Below are positions 32,697 through 42,589 of a stretch of DNA of 64,000 nucleotides, piece after piece. The DNA lies in assembly GCF_950295315.1 (NCBI RefSeq), contig NC_080166.1:98957141-99021140 (forward strand), read 5' to 3'. This DNA comes from Erinaceus europaeus (taxonomy: Eukaryota; Chordata; Mammalia; Eulipotyphla; Erinaceidae). Each line of letters opens with the position of its first letter. Position 1 is the first letter of the stretch. The position numbers and the translations under genes were made by a program. A model generated the notes under the pieces. It worked only from the letters and a program-made list of their open reading frames with translations, searched no databases and was not told the DNA's origin.

Positions 32697-33555
32697 TATT
32701 GTTGCTTCATTAGGAAATCCTGACCAACATAATTGCAGAATCAGGTTTAATCAACATATATTTAAATTATAGAAAAACTGTTTTAATATAATAGTCTTTA
32801 TTACAGCCTAATATTTCTTTAATTCATTTAACTGACTTTAATTATATGAAATTTTGAAAAGCTGAAGCAGATATGTAAAACTCTTAAGACATAATAGAAA
32901 TCTAGCTTAATATTGCTTTAATTATTAAATATATTAATTTTCTACACCTAAATTTATTTTCAGTGAATAAGTATGTCTTTTTAACCTATAATTACATACT
33001 GCAGTATGCCTGCACATTTTATAATAATTTATCAGTTCAACCTTTGAATCAGGTAGACTACAACCAATGTTACCAGTAAATATGTCTAATATAATGCAAA
33101 AATTATCTCATTGGGAATATAAAAATATGCTAAACTAATATTGATAAACTCTTAAATAAAATTAAATATGTAATAATACATATCATTTATGCAAAACTTA
33201 TAGTTTTATGATCATAGATGAATTTCAGCAAACTTGAATTTAGAGGAGTCATTAAAGAAATTACTTATAAAGTCAATTTATCTATGAATGTCAGTGTAAA
33301 ATATAAATATCATTTTTCTAATAGAATGTACTTTTTATTTCCCTGAAAATTTACATTAACCAGTCAGATGGCTTTCCATGCAATTTCCCCCCTTATGTTT
33401 GGTGAGGAAAATCAAGGTATGATGACTTGAATTGAGGCATGGTAATAGTATATTATTACAAAAGATTTGGCTAAATTTATGTTAGTTGAAGTAGGTGGTG
33501 GTGGGGGGAGTGACTATAGAACTGCACAGCAACAGCTATGGAAAAGCCACCATGA
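32216..33555. other. Unique AT-rich sequence with (AC)n
   Basis: No gene is seen. A (AC)n microsatellite of about 16 units lies at 32664-32695. The remainder is very AT-rich. Confidence 0.4.
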
Positions 33556-33559
33556 AAGG

Positions 33560-33705
33560 GTCTGGGCACTGACACAACTGATAATGTGACACAAAATTTA
33601 CCATGTCCCAGTTCCTCACCTGCAGGGGGAAAGCTTCCCATACAGTGAAGCAGAACTACAAATGTTCTTTGCTCCTCTCTCTCTCTCTCTCCACATCCAT
33701 AGCAC
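33560..33705 (+). mobile_element. Diverged type C SINE
   Basis: GGGCACTGACACAACTGATA, CCAGTTCCTCACCTGCAGGG, GGGAAAGCTTCCCATACAGT and a (TC)n tract follow type C order. Several positions in the head are altered. Confidence 0.6.
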
Positions 33706-33958
33706 TATTTCTGTCTGAATCATAATGAAGATTAAAAAATATATATCACTATATAAAACAAGGAAAACCATCATCCAAACAATATACATGCTACTTTGTA
33801 CTTTCAAAAAAATATATAGAAGCCATCTATGAAAAGAAAAATTGTAACATGTCACTACTTTTAAAACAAGAGCACATTGTAATATTGCAACAAAACTATT
33901 TATAGTGTGTTATAAATTAGTGAGACTCATAAAACACTCTTTAAAAATGTAAACTATA

Positions 33959-34205
33959 AGCGCAAGGACAAGCGTAGGGATCCCGGTTCAAGCTCCCAGC
34001 TCCCCACCTGCAGGAGAGTCACTTCACAAAAAGTGAAGCAGGTGTCTATCTTTCCCTCTCCCTCTCTGACTTCCCTCCTCTCTCCATTTCTCTCTGTCCT
34101 ATACAACAATGACATCAATAACAATAACAACTACAACAAGAAAAAAGGCAACAAAAGGAAAAATAAATAAATAAATATTAAAATATATTTAAATATATAT
34201 ATATA
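33959..34205 (+). mobile_element. Type A SINE, 5'-truncated
   Basis: It starts inside the head at AAGCGCAAGGACAAGCG and continues through GGTTCAAGCTCCCAGC, CCCACCTGCAGGAGAGTC and GGCAACAAAAGGAAAAATAA. TAAACTAT flanks both sides (33951-33958, 34206-34213), so it inserted already truncated. Box A is absent. Confidence 0.82.
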
Positions 34206-34849
34206 TAAACTATTCATAAAAGAAAATTCTAGATGTCTTCTTCTTCTGACTTAGTTTTGCATAAAGGAATGCCACACTTTTCTATATTAATTTTGTAGCC
34301 TGACACCCTACTATATTGCTTGATAATTGCCAGGAACTTCCTGCTGGATTCTTTAGGCATTTCTATGTATACTATCATATAATACCTATCTGTATCCCTT
34401 TAATTACTTTTTCTTGCCTAGTTACAAAAAATATTCACTGTTGAATAGTAACAGTGGTAGTGGGCAGCCCTGTTTAATACTTGATCTAAATTAGATTGCT
34501 TTCCAGTTCTCACTATTGAGTATGATGTTGGCCATTGGCTCACTGTATGTGGACTCCATAGAATTAAGGAATTTCCCACTTATTCCTAATTCTAGAAGTG
34601 TTCTGATTATGAAGGGATGTTGTATTTTGTTAAGGATTTCTCTGCATCTACTGAGATAACCATGTGATTTTTTTTTCTTTTATTGATGTGGTGGATCACA
34701 TTCATTGATTTATATATATTGAGCCAGACTTGGTAGGGTCATTGTAATCAAAATTGCCTTGTACTTGAACAAAATTAGACACATAGATGAGTAAAATAGA
34801 ATTGAGATCCCAGAAATAAGCCTCAATACCTATGGATATCTAACTTTTA

Positions 34850-35043
34850 AAAAAAATTTAAATTATATTTATTTATTGACTAGATAGACTCAGCCAGAAC
34901 TTGAGAGAGAAGGGGGAGATAGAGAAGGAGAGAGACACTTGCAGCACTGCTTCAACACTTGCAAGGTGGGGCCTGGGGGCTTGAACCTGGGTCCTTACGC
35001 ATTGGCACATGTGTGCTCAACAGGTTCGTAAGCACTAGGCCCT
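34850..35043 (-). mobile_element. Type C-like SINE nested in LINE-1
   Basis: TTTATTTATTGACTAGATAG, GACACTTGCAGCACTGCTTC, GGGGGCTTGAACCTGGGTCC and TGTGCTCAACAGGTTCG are the reversed SINE. TCTAACTT occurs on both sides, splitting the L1 ORF2. Confidence 0.8.
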
Positions 35044-35243
35044 GATGTCTAACTTCTGACTGAGTCCAAACTATGAAATGGAGTAAGGAGAGTCGTTTCA
35101 ACAATTGGTACTGGGAAAATTGGGTTGAAACATGCAGAAGAATGAAAGGGAGTCACTATGTCAACACACAAAAAAAGCAAACTGCAAATGAATTAAGGAT
35201 TTAGGTGTTAGAACAGAAACTATCAAATTCTTAGAGGAAAATA

Positions 35244-35561
35244 TTGACAGAACTCTTTGATCTAAATCTTATAAGCATCTTCAATGACACAAATCCTATT
35301 GCAAAAAAAAGACAGAAACCAATAAAACTATATCAAATTGTAAAGTTTCTGCACAGCAAAAGAAATCACCCAAAAGACTCCTTAAAATGGCTAATAATCA
35401 CCAAACTCAACAAAAGAAAAACAAATAACCTCATTCAAAAACTGGGAGAGGATATGAACAGAGTATTCATCAAAGAAGAGATCCAAAAGGCCAACAGACA
35501 TATGAAAAAATGCTTCAAGTCATTGACTGTCAGAAAAATGCAAATAAAGACAATAATATGA
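35244..35561 (+). pseudogene. LINE-1 ORF2 fragment
   Basis: The 105-codon frame matches L1 ORF2p just upstream of the C-terminal Cys-rich region ([39 protein letters not shown]). It is frameshifted after this point: downstream words such as GACAAATGAACCCTCCTGCA still encode the next L1 residues in another frame. Non-functional. Confidence 0.88.
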
Positions 35562-36298
35562 TATCACTTCACCCATATGAGAATGTCATACATCAGAAGA
35601 GACAGCAATAACAAATGATGGAGAGATTGTGGAGACAAATGAACCCTCCTGCACTGTTGGTGGGAATGTAAATTGGTCCAACATCTGTGGAAAACAGACT
35701 CGAGAACGTTCACAAGGCTATAAATGGACCTACTCTATGACCCTGTAATGTCTCTCTTGAGGATATATCCTAAGGAACCAAATACACCCATCCAAAAAGA
35801 TCTGTGAATACCTATGTTCATAGCAGCATAATTCATAATAGCCAAAACCTGGGAGCAACTCAGGTGTCCAACAACAAATGAGTGGCTAAGAACTGTGTGG
35901 TATATGATGGAATAACTACTCAGCTATTAAAAATGGTGAATTCACCTCCCTCACCCCATCTTGGATAGAGCTTGAAGGAATCATGTTAAATGAGATAATC
36001 CAGAAAGAGATGGATAAATATAAGATGATCTCACTCAAGGACAGAAGTTGAGAATTTAGATCTGAAGGGGAAACATAAAGTAGAACTTGGACTGGGTTTA
36101 ATGTAGTGCACCATAGCAAAGGTCTCCGGAGACTTGGGGGTTGGGGGGAGTCAGATCTTAATGCATAATTGTGGAGAAGGACCTTGGTTGAGGGTGAGAG
36201 TGTTTTGTACAAAAATGAGAAATTTTACACATGTATCAACAACTGTATCTTCTGTAAACCATTAACCCCCCCCCAAAAAAAAAAAGGGAAGAATTCTA

Positions 36299-37509
36299 CA
36301 TTTGTACAAAGTATCTAGTTCTTGGGATAAGTCAAGTAAAATAATGTAAAAGTTGAATGAAAAAAGAGAAAGCAGCTCCACTTTATAAAGACTAGAGAAG
36401 TGTTGGTGTTCACTCTGTAGTTAGCAGAGTAAGCTAGGCTTCTTTTAAAGGTGTTTACTTGGAGCTATGGGGTGTCTCATGATTGGCTTCTCTTTGCTAC
36501 ATTGTTTCCTTTTAATTTTCCAGAAGTTGCCTCCCCACATGGATATCTGAAGTTTTCATCATAATGTTTCCCATCCTAACTAATTTTATACTTAAAATTA
36601 GAATAGAAGAAAGATGAAAGAGGAGGAGAAAGAGAGGTAGGCTGGGATAAGGGAAATAAATTTATTTCTTCTGTTTGCCCTATATCAAGTTCGCTCAATC
36701 TGGGTCTTGATAGTACTATTTTTGAACACCTGTATATTAAACCACCAGAGGGAGCTGCTTCATTACTGCTTCACTACTACACCTAACTATATGGAGCCAC
36801 TGAAGGTCATTTAGTTCTGGACTCTTACAGAAAAATCCAGTCCAACAAAGAAATGTTTAGATACACAAACACTTCATTAAAATCTAATCTTAAAATAGAA
36901 CAAGTAAACTGACGCTACTATGACTATGTTATTGAATGAGAAAAAAAAAAGCCCAATCTAGAATTGTGGGTTGCTATTTCTTAATAGAAAAGAGAAAATT
37001 CATGCAAAACAAAAAATCAACGGTTCTCTCTCATTTACTTTTTGTTCTTCCTTTTTTGCTTCCTTATCCCATCCTCTACCTTTTTTTTTCTATCTGCTCT
37101 ACTTTCTCCTCCCTTTTTTATTCCATTTTTTTTTTTTTTTTTTGCCTAATTTTCCTGTATCCACCTCCCTCTTCCTAATTCTTTCCATCTTTCCCACCTT
37201 TCCAATTAATGGTATGGGGAAACATTAGTTAAATATTTCCAGGACAAACATATGTATTTTGATTTAGCCACTGATTGCAATGTCAATCAATGAATGGAGC
37301 ATTTATTTTTTTGTAAAGCATTTCTCTAAGAGAAAAGAATATACTGTTTAAGTTTCTCCTACAATGCTTACATTCCAACACTGAAAGTACAATATGAAAT
37401 TGATTACTTTTACGTCTTAAAGAATATTAGTTAGTTAAAATTGATGACACCCAATTGAGTTATGAGACTGAGTGAGAATGAACCTTTTCCACCTCATGAT
37501 TATGAAAGA
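36299..37509. other. Unique sequence
   Basis: 1.2 kb without recognised repeats apart from a T/CT-rich tract at 37078-37145. It contains the CTCF-like motif listed separately. Confidence 0.35.
36742..36756 (+). promoter_or_regulatory. Candidate CTCF binding motif
   Basis: CCACCAGAGGGAGCT agrees with the CTCF core consensus CCASYAGRKGGCRSY at 14 of 15 positions, with A instead of C at position 12. It lies in non-repetitive sequence. Occupancy is unknown. Confidence 0.4.
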
Positions 37510-39005
37510 ATCAATGCAACCAGTACCACCTTGGCATGTTTCACTTCAGATTGTATCCAGAGATGTCAGGTGTGGAATGTCAACCCTCTAACTTCATTAC
37601 TATGGTGAAACCTTTCCTAGCTCATAGGACTCCTTAATTCCATTTCTGGTGGCGCATTGCCTAACAAAGCCTCAAAACCTAGATACAGATGAGGTCCCAT
37701 GAGATAAGGCATATGTACACTTGTATCCATAAGTTAGAGGAAAGTATATACCTTAAAGCAAAAGTGCGCAACAGTGAGTCAATAAATTCAGCAAGCAAAT
37801 AGAAAGATCTAGAAAAAGTCACCAAAAAAATATCTAGTCAAATAGTTTCTACTTAGACCTAGATACCCTCCTTACCTACTTCCTATTTCACTTCCCTCAA
37901 TCACTCCAAAGCTAACCTTGTCAGACAAAGTAAGGACTACAGAAACTGGATAAGGGCAAGAGACCAGCATATTTTAATGAGGGCTCTTTGGTCACTACCA
38001 GGACACCCCATCACCCAAGGCCCTAGTCAGGAAGTCCTAGAACTCCCACACAGACATGATGGGCCTAGACCTCTAACAGATCCCTCTCTCCATTGCCACT
38101 GGTCATCTCTATCAGGACCTTGCCATCAATATGGATCAACAATGGTAGGGACAGCCCCATTCTCAGAAGGGAAGATAGATGGGTCCTATACACTATCCTC
38201 TGGAGGAAGATGGGTCCTGTAATTAGTGCAGCCTAGAATGTTCCTAACTGTGACCACAGAATGTGAACTCAGATCTACAGGGATGCAGAGGTTACACAGA
38301 CTCCTATGACAAATATGGGCCCCAGATCAAAGTGATGGGGTTTACAGTTAACAATATTTATATACTTACCCCATATTTGGGAGCTACTATCTTCCCTGAT
38401 ACAGCTTTTTAATCCTTTTTCCAACTCCGAAACCATCTCCCCAGACAATACCTTGGGTCCACTTACATATTAGCTGTCAGGTTCAGGCAAAAACGAGTAA
38501 AGTCATGGGCCCCTTGGAACATACCTAAAATAGACCTACTAGCTTTCTATAGAGACCCCAAATCTCATCTGTTATATTCTTGCCTTTAGGTTCCTGATTA
38601 TCTAACAACTTCTTCTGCTTTATATCTTAGTGCTGTTTCAGCCAAGTTCCATATGCTACCATGATGTCAACCTGACTTCCCTGGGTAGATGACCTCGCCA
38701 GTGTGTCCTAGAGCCCTGCTTCCCCAGACCCCTGTCCCACTAGGGAAAGAGAGAGACAGGCTGGGAGTATGGATTGACCAGCCAACGCCCATGTTCAGTG
38801 AGGAAGCAATTACAGAAGCCAGGCCTCCCACCTTCTGCACCCCATAATGATCTTGGGTCCATACTCTCAGAGGGATAAAGAATAGAAAAGCTTTCAAGAG
38901 AGGGGATGGTATATGGAGTTCTGGCAGTGGGAGTTTTGTGGAATTGCACCCCTCTTATCCTGTGGTCCTGTTAATATTTGCATCTTATAAATAAATTTAA
39001 AAAAA
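37510..39005 (+). mobile_element. LINE-1 3'UTR, longest copy (long-tail form)
   Basis: About 1.5 kb collinear with the 3'UTR at 23100-23830 at both ends (CATGTTTCACTTCAGATTGT...TCCAGAGATGTC, and CACTAGGGAAAGAGAGAGAC...CAGTGGGAGTTTTGTGGAAT). It has an additional internal block of about 0.7 kb (about 37790-38560). The same block recurs in part at 44135-44760. No ORF2 is retained. Confidence 0.85.
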
Positions 39006-39199
39006 GAAAAAAATTCTTTATGAATTTGTATTTGAGTTATGTTTTGTATAAAGTTAAGATACAGCCATGGGAAGATCATGTGGATTTGATGCGGATTAAA
39101 CATAACTAAGACAACCCTGAGAAGGAAGAAAAAGATATCAGTGCAACTGAACAATATCATATTTTTAGGAATGTGAAGGGGAGGAAGTAAGAAATCATC

Positions 39200-39291
39200 A
39201 AATCACACAGTTTCTTTTGATATTTATTTATGTATTTCCTCTTAGGTTATTGCTGGGGTTCAGCGCTTCCATGTTAAATCCACCACTCCCA
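39200..39291 (-). mobile_element. SINE 3' unit, interrupted by ERV
   Basis: TATTTATTTATGTATTTCCT, AGGTTATTGCTGGGGTTCAG and AAATCCACCACTCCC are the reversed SINE 3' unit, which stops where the LTR begins. I did not find the rest of this SINE at the far side of the retroviral sequence. Confidence 0.7.
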
Positions 39292-39730
39292 TGTTGTTTT
39301 CGATGGGTTAGGTTGTTTTCACCGGGCTGGCTTCACGGGCGGGTAACAGACGACCAGGGACTCATGGTTGAGCTGTAGGCAGTATCTCTTTATTCATGCA
39401 GGACGCAGCACAATCTAAGACGAGCTAAGTTAAACTCAAAGTACAGTAAAACTCACAATGCTGTCTTTATATATACTTGTGAAGTAGGGTGGAAACAGGA
39501 TGTGACATAGAGAGGGTGGAGAGAAAAGTGACTGGTGAAAATCAGAGTGTGACAAAGAGGGGGCAGATTAGGCGAGAATCCTATCACTGAACCACAAATG
39601 CCCTGGAGGGAGGGTGGAACTTGTTAACAGTGGTTATGTAAATAGAATGCAGTGGTTATGTAAATAGAATAGTGTTAAGCAGGGGGGATTTAAACCAAAT
39701 GAAACAGAAGGGGTCTCATGCATACCAACA
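39292..39730 (-). mobile_element. 3' LTR of a class II-like endogenous retrovirus
   Basis: 439 bp bounded by TGTTG and CAACA inverted repeats. On the minus strand it has a U3 with a duplicated 21-bp motif (39650-39670 and 39628-39648, containing ATGTAAAT), TATATATAAAG (39465-39475), the polyadenylation signal AATAAAG (39388-39394) and a U5. A polypurine tract directly adjoins its U3 end, so this is the 3' LTR. The TGTTGG start resembles IAP-type LTRs as I recall them. U3 also holds a tRNA-Gly-like segment (separate entry). Confidence 0.85.
39570..39601 (-). other. tRNA-Gly(GCC) 5'-half-like segment inside LTR U3
   Basis: The minus strand reads GCATTTGTGGTTCAGTG, then ATAGGATTCTCGCCT. It matches the first 32 nt of mammalian tRNA-Gly(GCC), as I recall it, at 29 positions. 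The differences are at tRNA positions 6, 18 and 22. It includes the box A region TGGTTCAGTGA. No box B or 3' half follows. The length equals a typical 5' tRNA half, and it lies on the LTR sense strand between the enhancer duplication and the TATA box. Confidence 0.7.
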
Positions 39731-39748
39731 ATTCCCCCTTTCTTTTTA
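39731..39748 (-). other. Retroviral polypurine tract
   Basis: The minus strand reads AAAAAGAAAGGGGGAAT immediately before the LTR start TGTTGG. It would prime plus-strand DNA synthesis in retroviruses, and it fixes the orientation of the element. Confidence 0.8.
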
Positions 39749-39869
39749 ACTAATGGCCATTGTGGGGTGAACAGAAACCTATATCGTACAGGCGTTTTCA
39801 AAAGAACTGGCATAAGACATGGAAAACAAAATAGGTGAGCAGCAATAACCAATGTGATGTCAAGGGGAA

Positions 39870-40026
39870 CGTTTCTTGTCTCAAAGGGCAAGGACTAGCA
39901 GGCGAAATGGCATTTCTTGCCTCTGGGAATGCTTCATGCCTCTGGGGGCATCTCTTGCCTCAAAGGGCGTTTCCTGCCTCTGTGGGCATCTCTTGCCTCT
40001 TGGGGCGCTTCATGCCTCTGTGGGCA
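39870..40026. repeat. 19-bp minisatellite in ERV internal region
   Basis: About seven imperfect copies of a 19-bp unit like CATCTCTTGCCTCTGTGGG. Internal words alternate between CTTGCCTC, CATGCCTC and CCTGCCTC. It lies about 140 bp upstream of the polypurine tract. The 19-bp period would not keep a reading frame. Confidence 0.85.
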
Positions 40027-40884
40027 TAACCTAATAAGGAGGGGGAGTTTTCTGACTTTGGGGAAGAGCCTGCAGGCGAGGGGACATGGTCTATAAAGTC
40101 TCAAGGCAATTGGCTGAAGTTAGTCTTTGAGAAACACAGCAGCGTGTACCAGTAAGTCCGATGGAGGTGTCAGTCCAAAGTAGCTGACCACAGAAGAAAA
40201 TGCCAAGGGATGAAACGCTGTATGTCTGTCTTGATGGGGAATGTCGGCCACCAGAATTCTGCTTTTCTGTAGAGAGTGAGCTTTGGAATCTGTGAATCTG
40301 TTTCTTCAGGTCGTGCCAGGTCTCATCATTGGTTTCCGGGGATGTGTTGTAATCATTCCATCTTGTGGGCAATGTCAGAGAACAGGCGTCCAAATGGGTT
40401 TCCAGAAATTTTCATTTGAGTAGATGCTTTTTCATGTGAAGACTTTGACAGCTGAAATTCACTTACTTGTCAAACAAAACTTGTAGCAGATTAGAAGTTT
40501 ACTATAATTGATAACTCCATTAAAATTGGAAGTCCTTTCTAGTATGATTTTAAGGTTGTTTAAACAGTTTAAACTCAATAAAATGTGGAAAGGTAAACAG
40601 AAGAACCACGGTTAAAAGCCTCAGGCATGAGAATTATTAACATAATCATTGCACTATCTGCCCCACCCATAACTCATACAGTTTTCAGGATTAAACGTTT
40701 CAGATTCATGTCAAGACGTAAAAGAGAAATCAAAGGAGGGAAAAACAACTTTTTGGATTGTTTCTGGATGTCTCTAGAAATCATGGCTGCGTCCAGCATT
40801 TTTTTTTAAGTCAATGTCAAACAAAAATTCAGTCATTCAAATCATTTTTTTATGAAACGCAACTTGAACCAGATTATCAAGATC

Positions 40885-41454
40885 TCACCATGTAGGATTA
40901 AGAGTCCCCGGAGGGCGTCCTAGTTCAAAAAGCTCCTCAAAATTCCATTTAGGGTGTTTCTGACTGTTCCTGCTGGATTGCTTTAGGCACCCATTTTTAA
41001 AAGCGTCTTCCCATTGAAGAAAGAATCCAATCAGGAGAGTAGAACTAACCACGTGTCTCCATACTTGGGAACTGCCAGGGTACTCGAGAATGTTCTTCAA
41101 ATTAGAGTAGTCCTTCTTCACGGGAAACATTCGAGAAGAAGTCCAGAAAGTTCCAGTGGAAATCCCCATGCATATCCCAAGGTCTACAATCACGGTCATA
41201 TAGAACCAAATTGTGGCCCGGAGCAAAATGTAGTCCTTTTCCTCAGGAAACATGGGAGAGGGAATCCAGAAAGTCCAAGGAGAAATCTCAGTGCATCTCC
41301 CAAGCTCTATGATCCCGGTCATAAGAAACCAAAGTTCCCGGTCAGGGAAACAAAGTTTGGCCCAGAGCAAAATGTTCCAGAGACAGAATAACTGTCTCAT
41401 GATGAAGCAGTAGAGGCTTTGGCAAACCTCTTCATAAGTAGAAGAGAAGACCAT
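40885..41454 (-). other. 189-codon open frame with internal duplication, unassigned
   Basis: The frame crosses the two tandem units at 41108-41374, so the protein would hold two copies of a segment with the pattern FxMTxIxxLGxCxxIS...TFW...MFPxxKDY. The first codons overlap a SINE-like segment, so the start is probably accidental. I recognise no retroviral domain. It could be a decayed accessory or env region, or simply non-coding sequence that stayed open. Confidence 0.3.
41108..41374. repeat. Tandem duplication, 123 + 144 bp
   Basis: Unit 1 (41108-41230) and unit 2 (41231-41374) both start TAGTCCTT and end GAGCAAAATG. Unit 2 carries about 21 extra bases near its end (AGTTCCCGGTCAGGGAAACAA minus one). 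Identity is clearly above chance but imperfect, so the duplication is not recent. Confidence 0.8.
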
Positions 41455-41562
41455 AGTGCATAGGTAGGCAAAGTCTTCACTTATCTGGGAGTTGCACAGG
41501 TCCGGGAATGAACCTGGGACACCCGAACTTTAAGACTGTAGAGTCTGATATTATCTCCTAAC
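41430..41562 (-). mobile_element. Diverged tRNA-derived SINE
   Basis: On the minus strand: GGTTAGGAGATAATATCAGA, GTGTCCCAGGTTCATTCCCG, then CACTATGGTCTTCTCTTCT. This gives a tRNA-like head with box B followed by the GTGCT(A/C)TGGTCTCTC body. It marks the inner limit of the retroviral remnant. Confidence 0.55.
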
Positions 41563-41564
41563 CC

Positions 41565-42175
41565 ATTTCAAAACCTTTGGTTATGTTACAGATACAGCCT
41601 TCCTACAGATCATCAAGCAGCTATCTGACATCTAGTCAAAAGATGAAGCCAGCTATTGTGAAGGTGGGTACAGAGTAGAGGGGGACAGGTTAAACAGAAC
41701 AAGTGAAGGGAACTGTGGATTCAAGAATGGCTTCTGATATTTCCTGCTTGAAGCAGCTAAGGAAATGGAAATATTATGGTGTGAGAAAGACAGGAAAGGG
41801 TTTTAGGGAAAAAATTGAATCCTTCAAACATATTTGGCTTTCCATTACTATTATTCATCCAACAGGCATTTTGCAAGAAGTTGTTAGTTATTTGAGCTGA
41901 AAACTCAAGGCTGAGGTCAGGAGAGATATATAAATGCCATTATCAAAAGCATGTACTTGAGATGAGTTGGGATAGAGGACAGATACTTGGGATATCATCA
42001 TGTTTACATATAGAGGAAAAGAAGCTGACGAAGGTTCAAAGAACCTTTCAGAGAAGTAAAAGAATCCCAGCAGAGTAGTCTATCTCAAAACACAAATGAA
42101 AAGTGTTTTTATAAAAGTGGATACTATCAAATATATCCAAAGTGGCAGATAATTCAAGTAAAATGAAGATAAAAC
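41565..42175. other. Unique sequence
   Basis: Nothing recognised. A 65-codon frame (41703-41900) shows no domain. Confidence 0.3.
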
Positions 42176-42177
42176 AA

Positions 42178-42362
42178 ACTGCACCAAAATAAAAGACTCT
42201 GGGGTAGGGTGGAGGGAGGGAAGATGCAGGTCCAAGAAGGATGACAGAGGACCTAGTGGGGGTTGTGCTGCTATATGAAAAACTGAGAAATTATGCATGT
42301 ACAAATTATTGTATTTACTGTCAAATGTAAAACATTAATTCCCCAATAAAGAAATTAAAAAT
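42178..42362 (+). mobile_element. LINE-1 3' end (short-tail form)
   Basis: ACTGCACCAAAATAAAAGAC, GATGACAGAGGACCTAGTGG, ATGCATGTACAAATTATTG and CATTAATTCCCCAATAAAGA match the tails at 52760-52973 and 58370-58585. Confidence 0.85.
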
Positions 42363-42365
42363 TAT

Positions 42366-42568
42366 TTTAATTATTTAAATTTATTTTTATTATTTATTCC
42401 CTTTTGTTGCCCTTATTGTAGTTATTATTAATATTGTTGTTGTTGGATAGGACAGATAGAAATGGAGAGAGGAGAGAAGGAGAGAGAGGGGGAGAGAAAG
42501 ATAGACACCTGCAGACCTGCTTCACTGCCTTTGAAGCAACTTCCCTACAGGTCGGGAGCCAGGACTTA
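42366..42568 (-). mobile_element. Type A SINE lacking most of its head
   Basis: TTGTTGCCCTTATTG, TTGGATAGGACAGATAGAAATGG and CACCTGCAGACCTGCTTCAC are present. After GGAGCCAGGACTTAAACCGG the element stops and an A run follows, so box A is missing. Confidence 0.78.
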
Positions 42569-42589
42569 AACCGGGTAAAATTAAAAAAA

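Larger units (their letters stand above)
34225..36291 (+). mobile_element. LINE-1 with inverted 5' part, short-tail form
   Basis: 34232-34735 is L1 ORF2 reverse-transcriptase region on the minus strand (GTTGTATTTTGTTAAGGATT and TTTATTGATGTGGTGGATCA are its hallmark antisense words). From about 34745 the plus strand carries later ORF2 sequence (ATTAGACACATAGATGAGTA, CCCAGAAATAAGCC) to a short 3' tail. AATTCTA at 34225-34231 and 36292-36298 may be the residue of a duplication. It is older than the copy at 21521-23834. Confidence 0.75.
39749..41425 (-). mobile_element. Internal region of endogenous retrovirus remnant, truncated
   Basis: Sequence upstream of the 3' LTR, read on the minus strand. 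It is interrupted by stops, and I recognise no intact gag, pro, pol or env motif. A 100-codon frame (40393-40091) and a 189-codon frame (41454-40885) are open but unassigned. There is no 5' LTR or clear primer-binding site before a SINE at about 41430, so the 5' part is deleted. The element cannot be functional. Confidence 0.6.

Noticed and set aside
41440..41530. Retroviral primer-binding site near TTCGGGTGTCCCAGGTTC (minus strand)
   Set aside because: It does not begin with TGG next to an LTR end. The surrounding words fit a SINE box B and body better.
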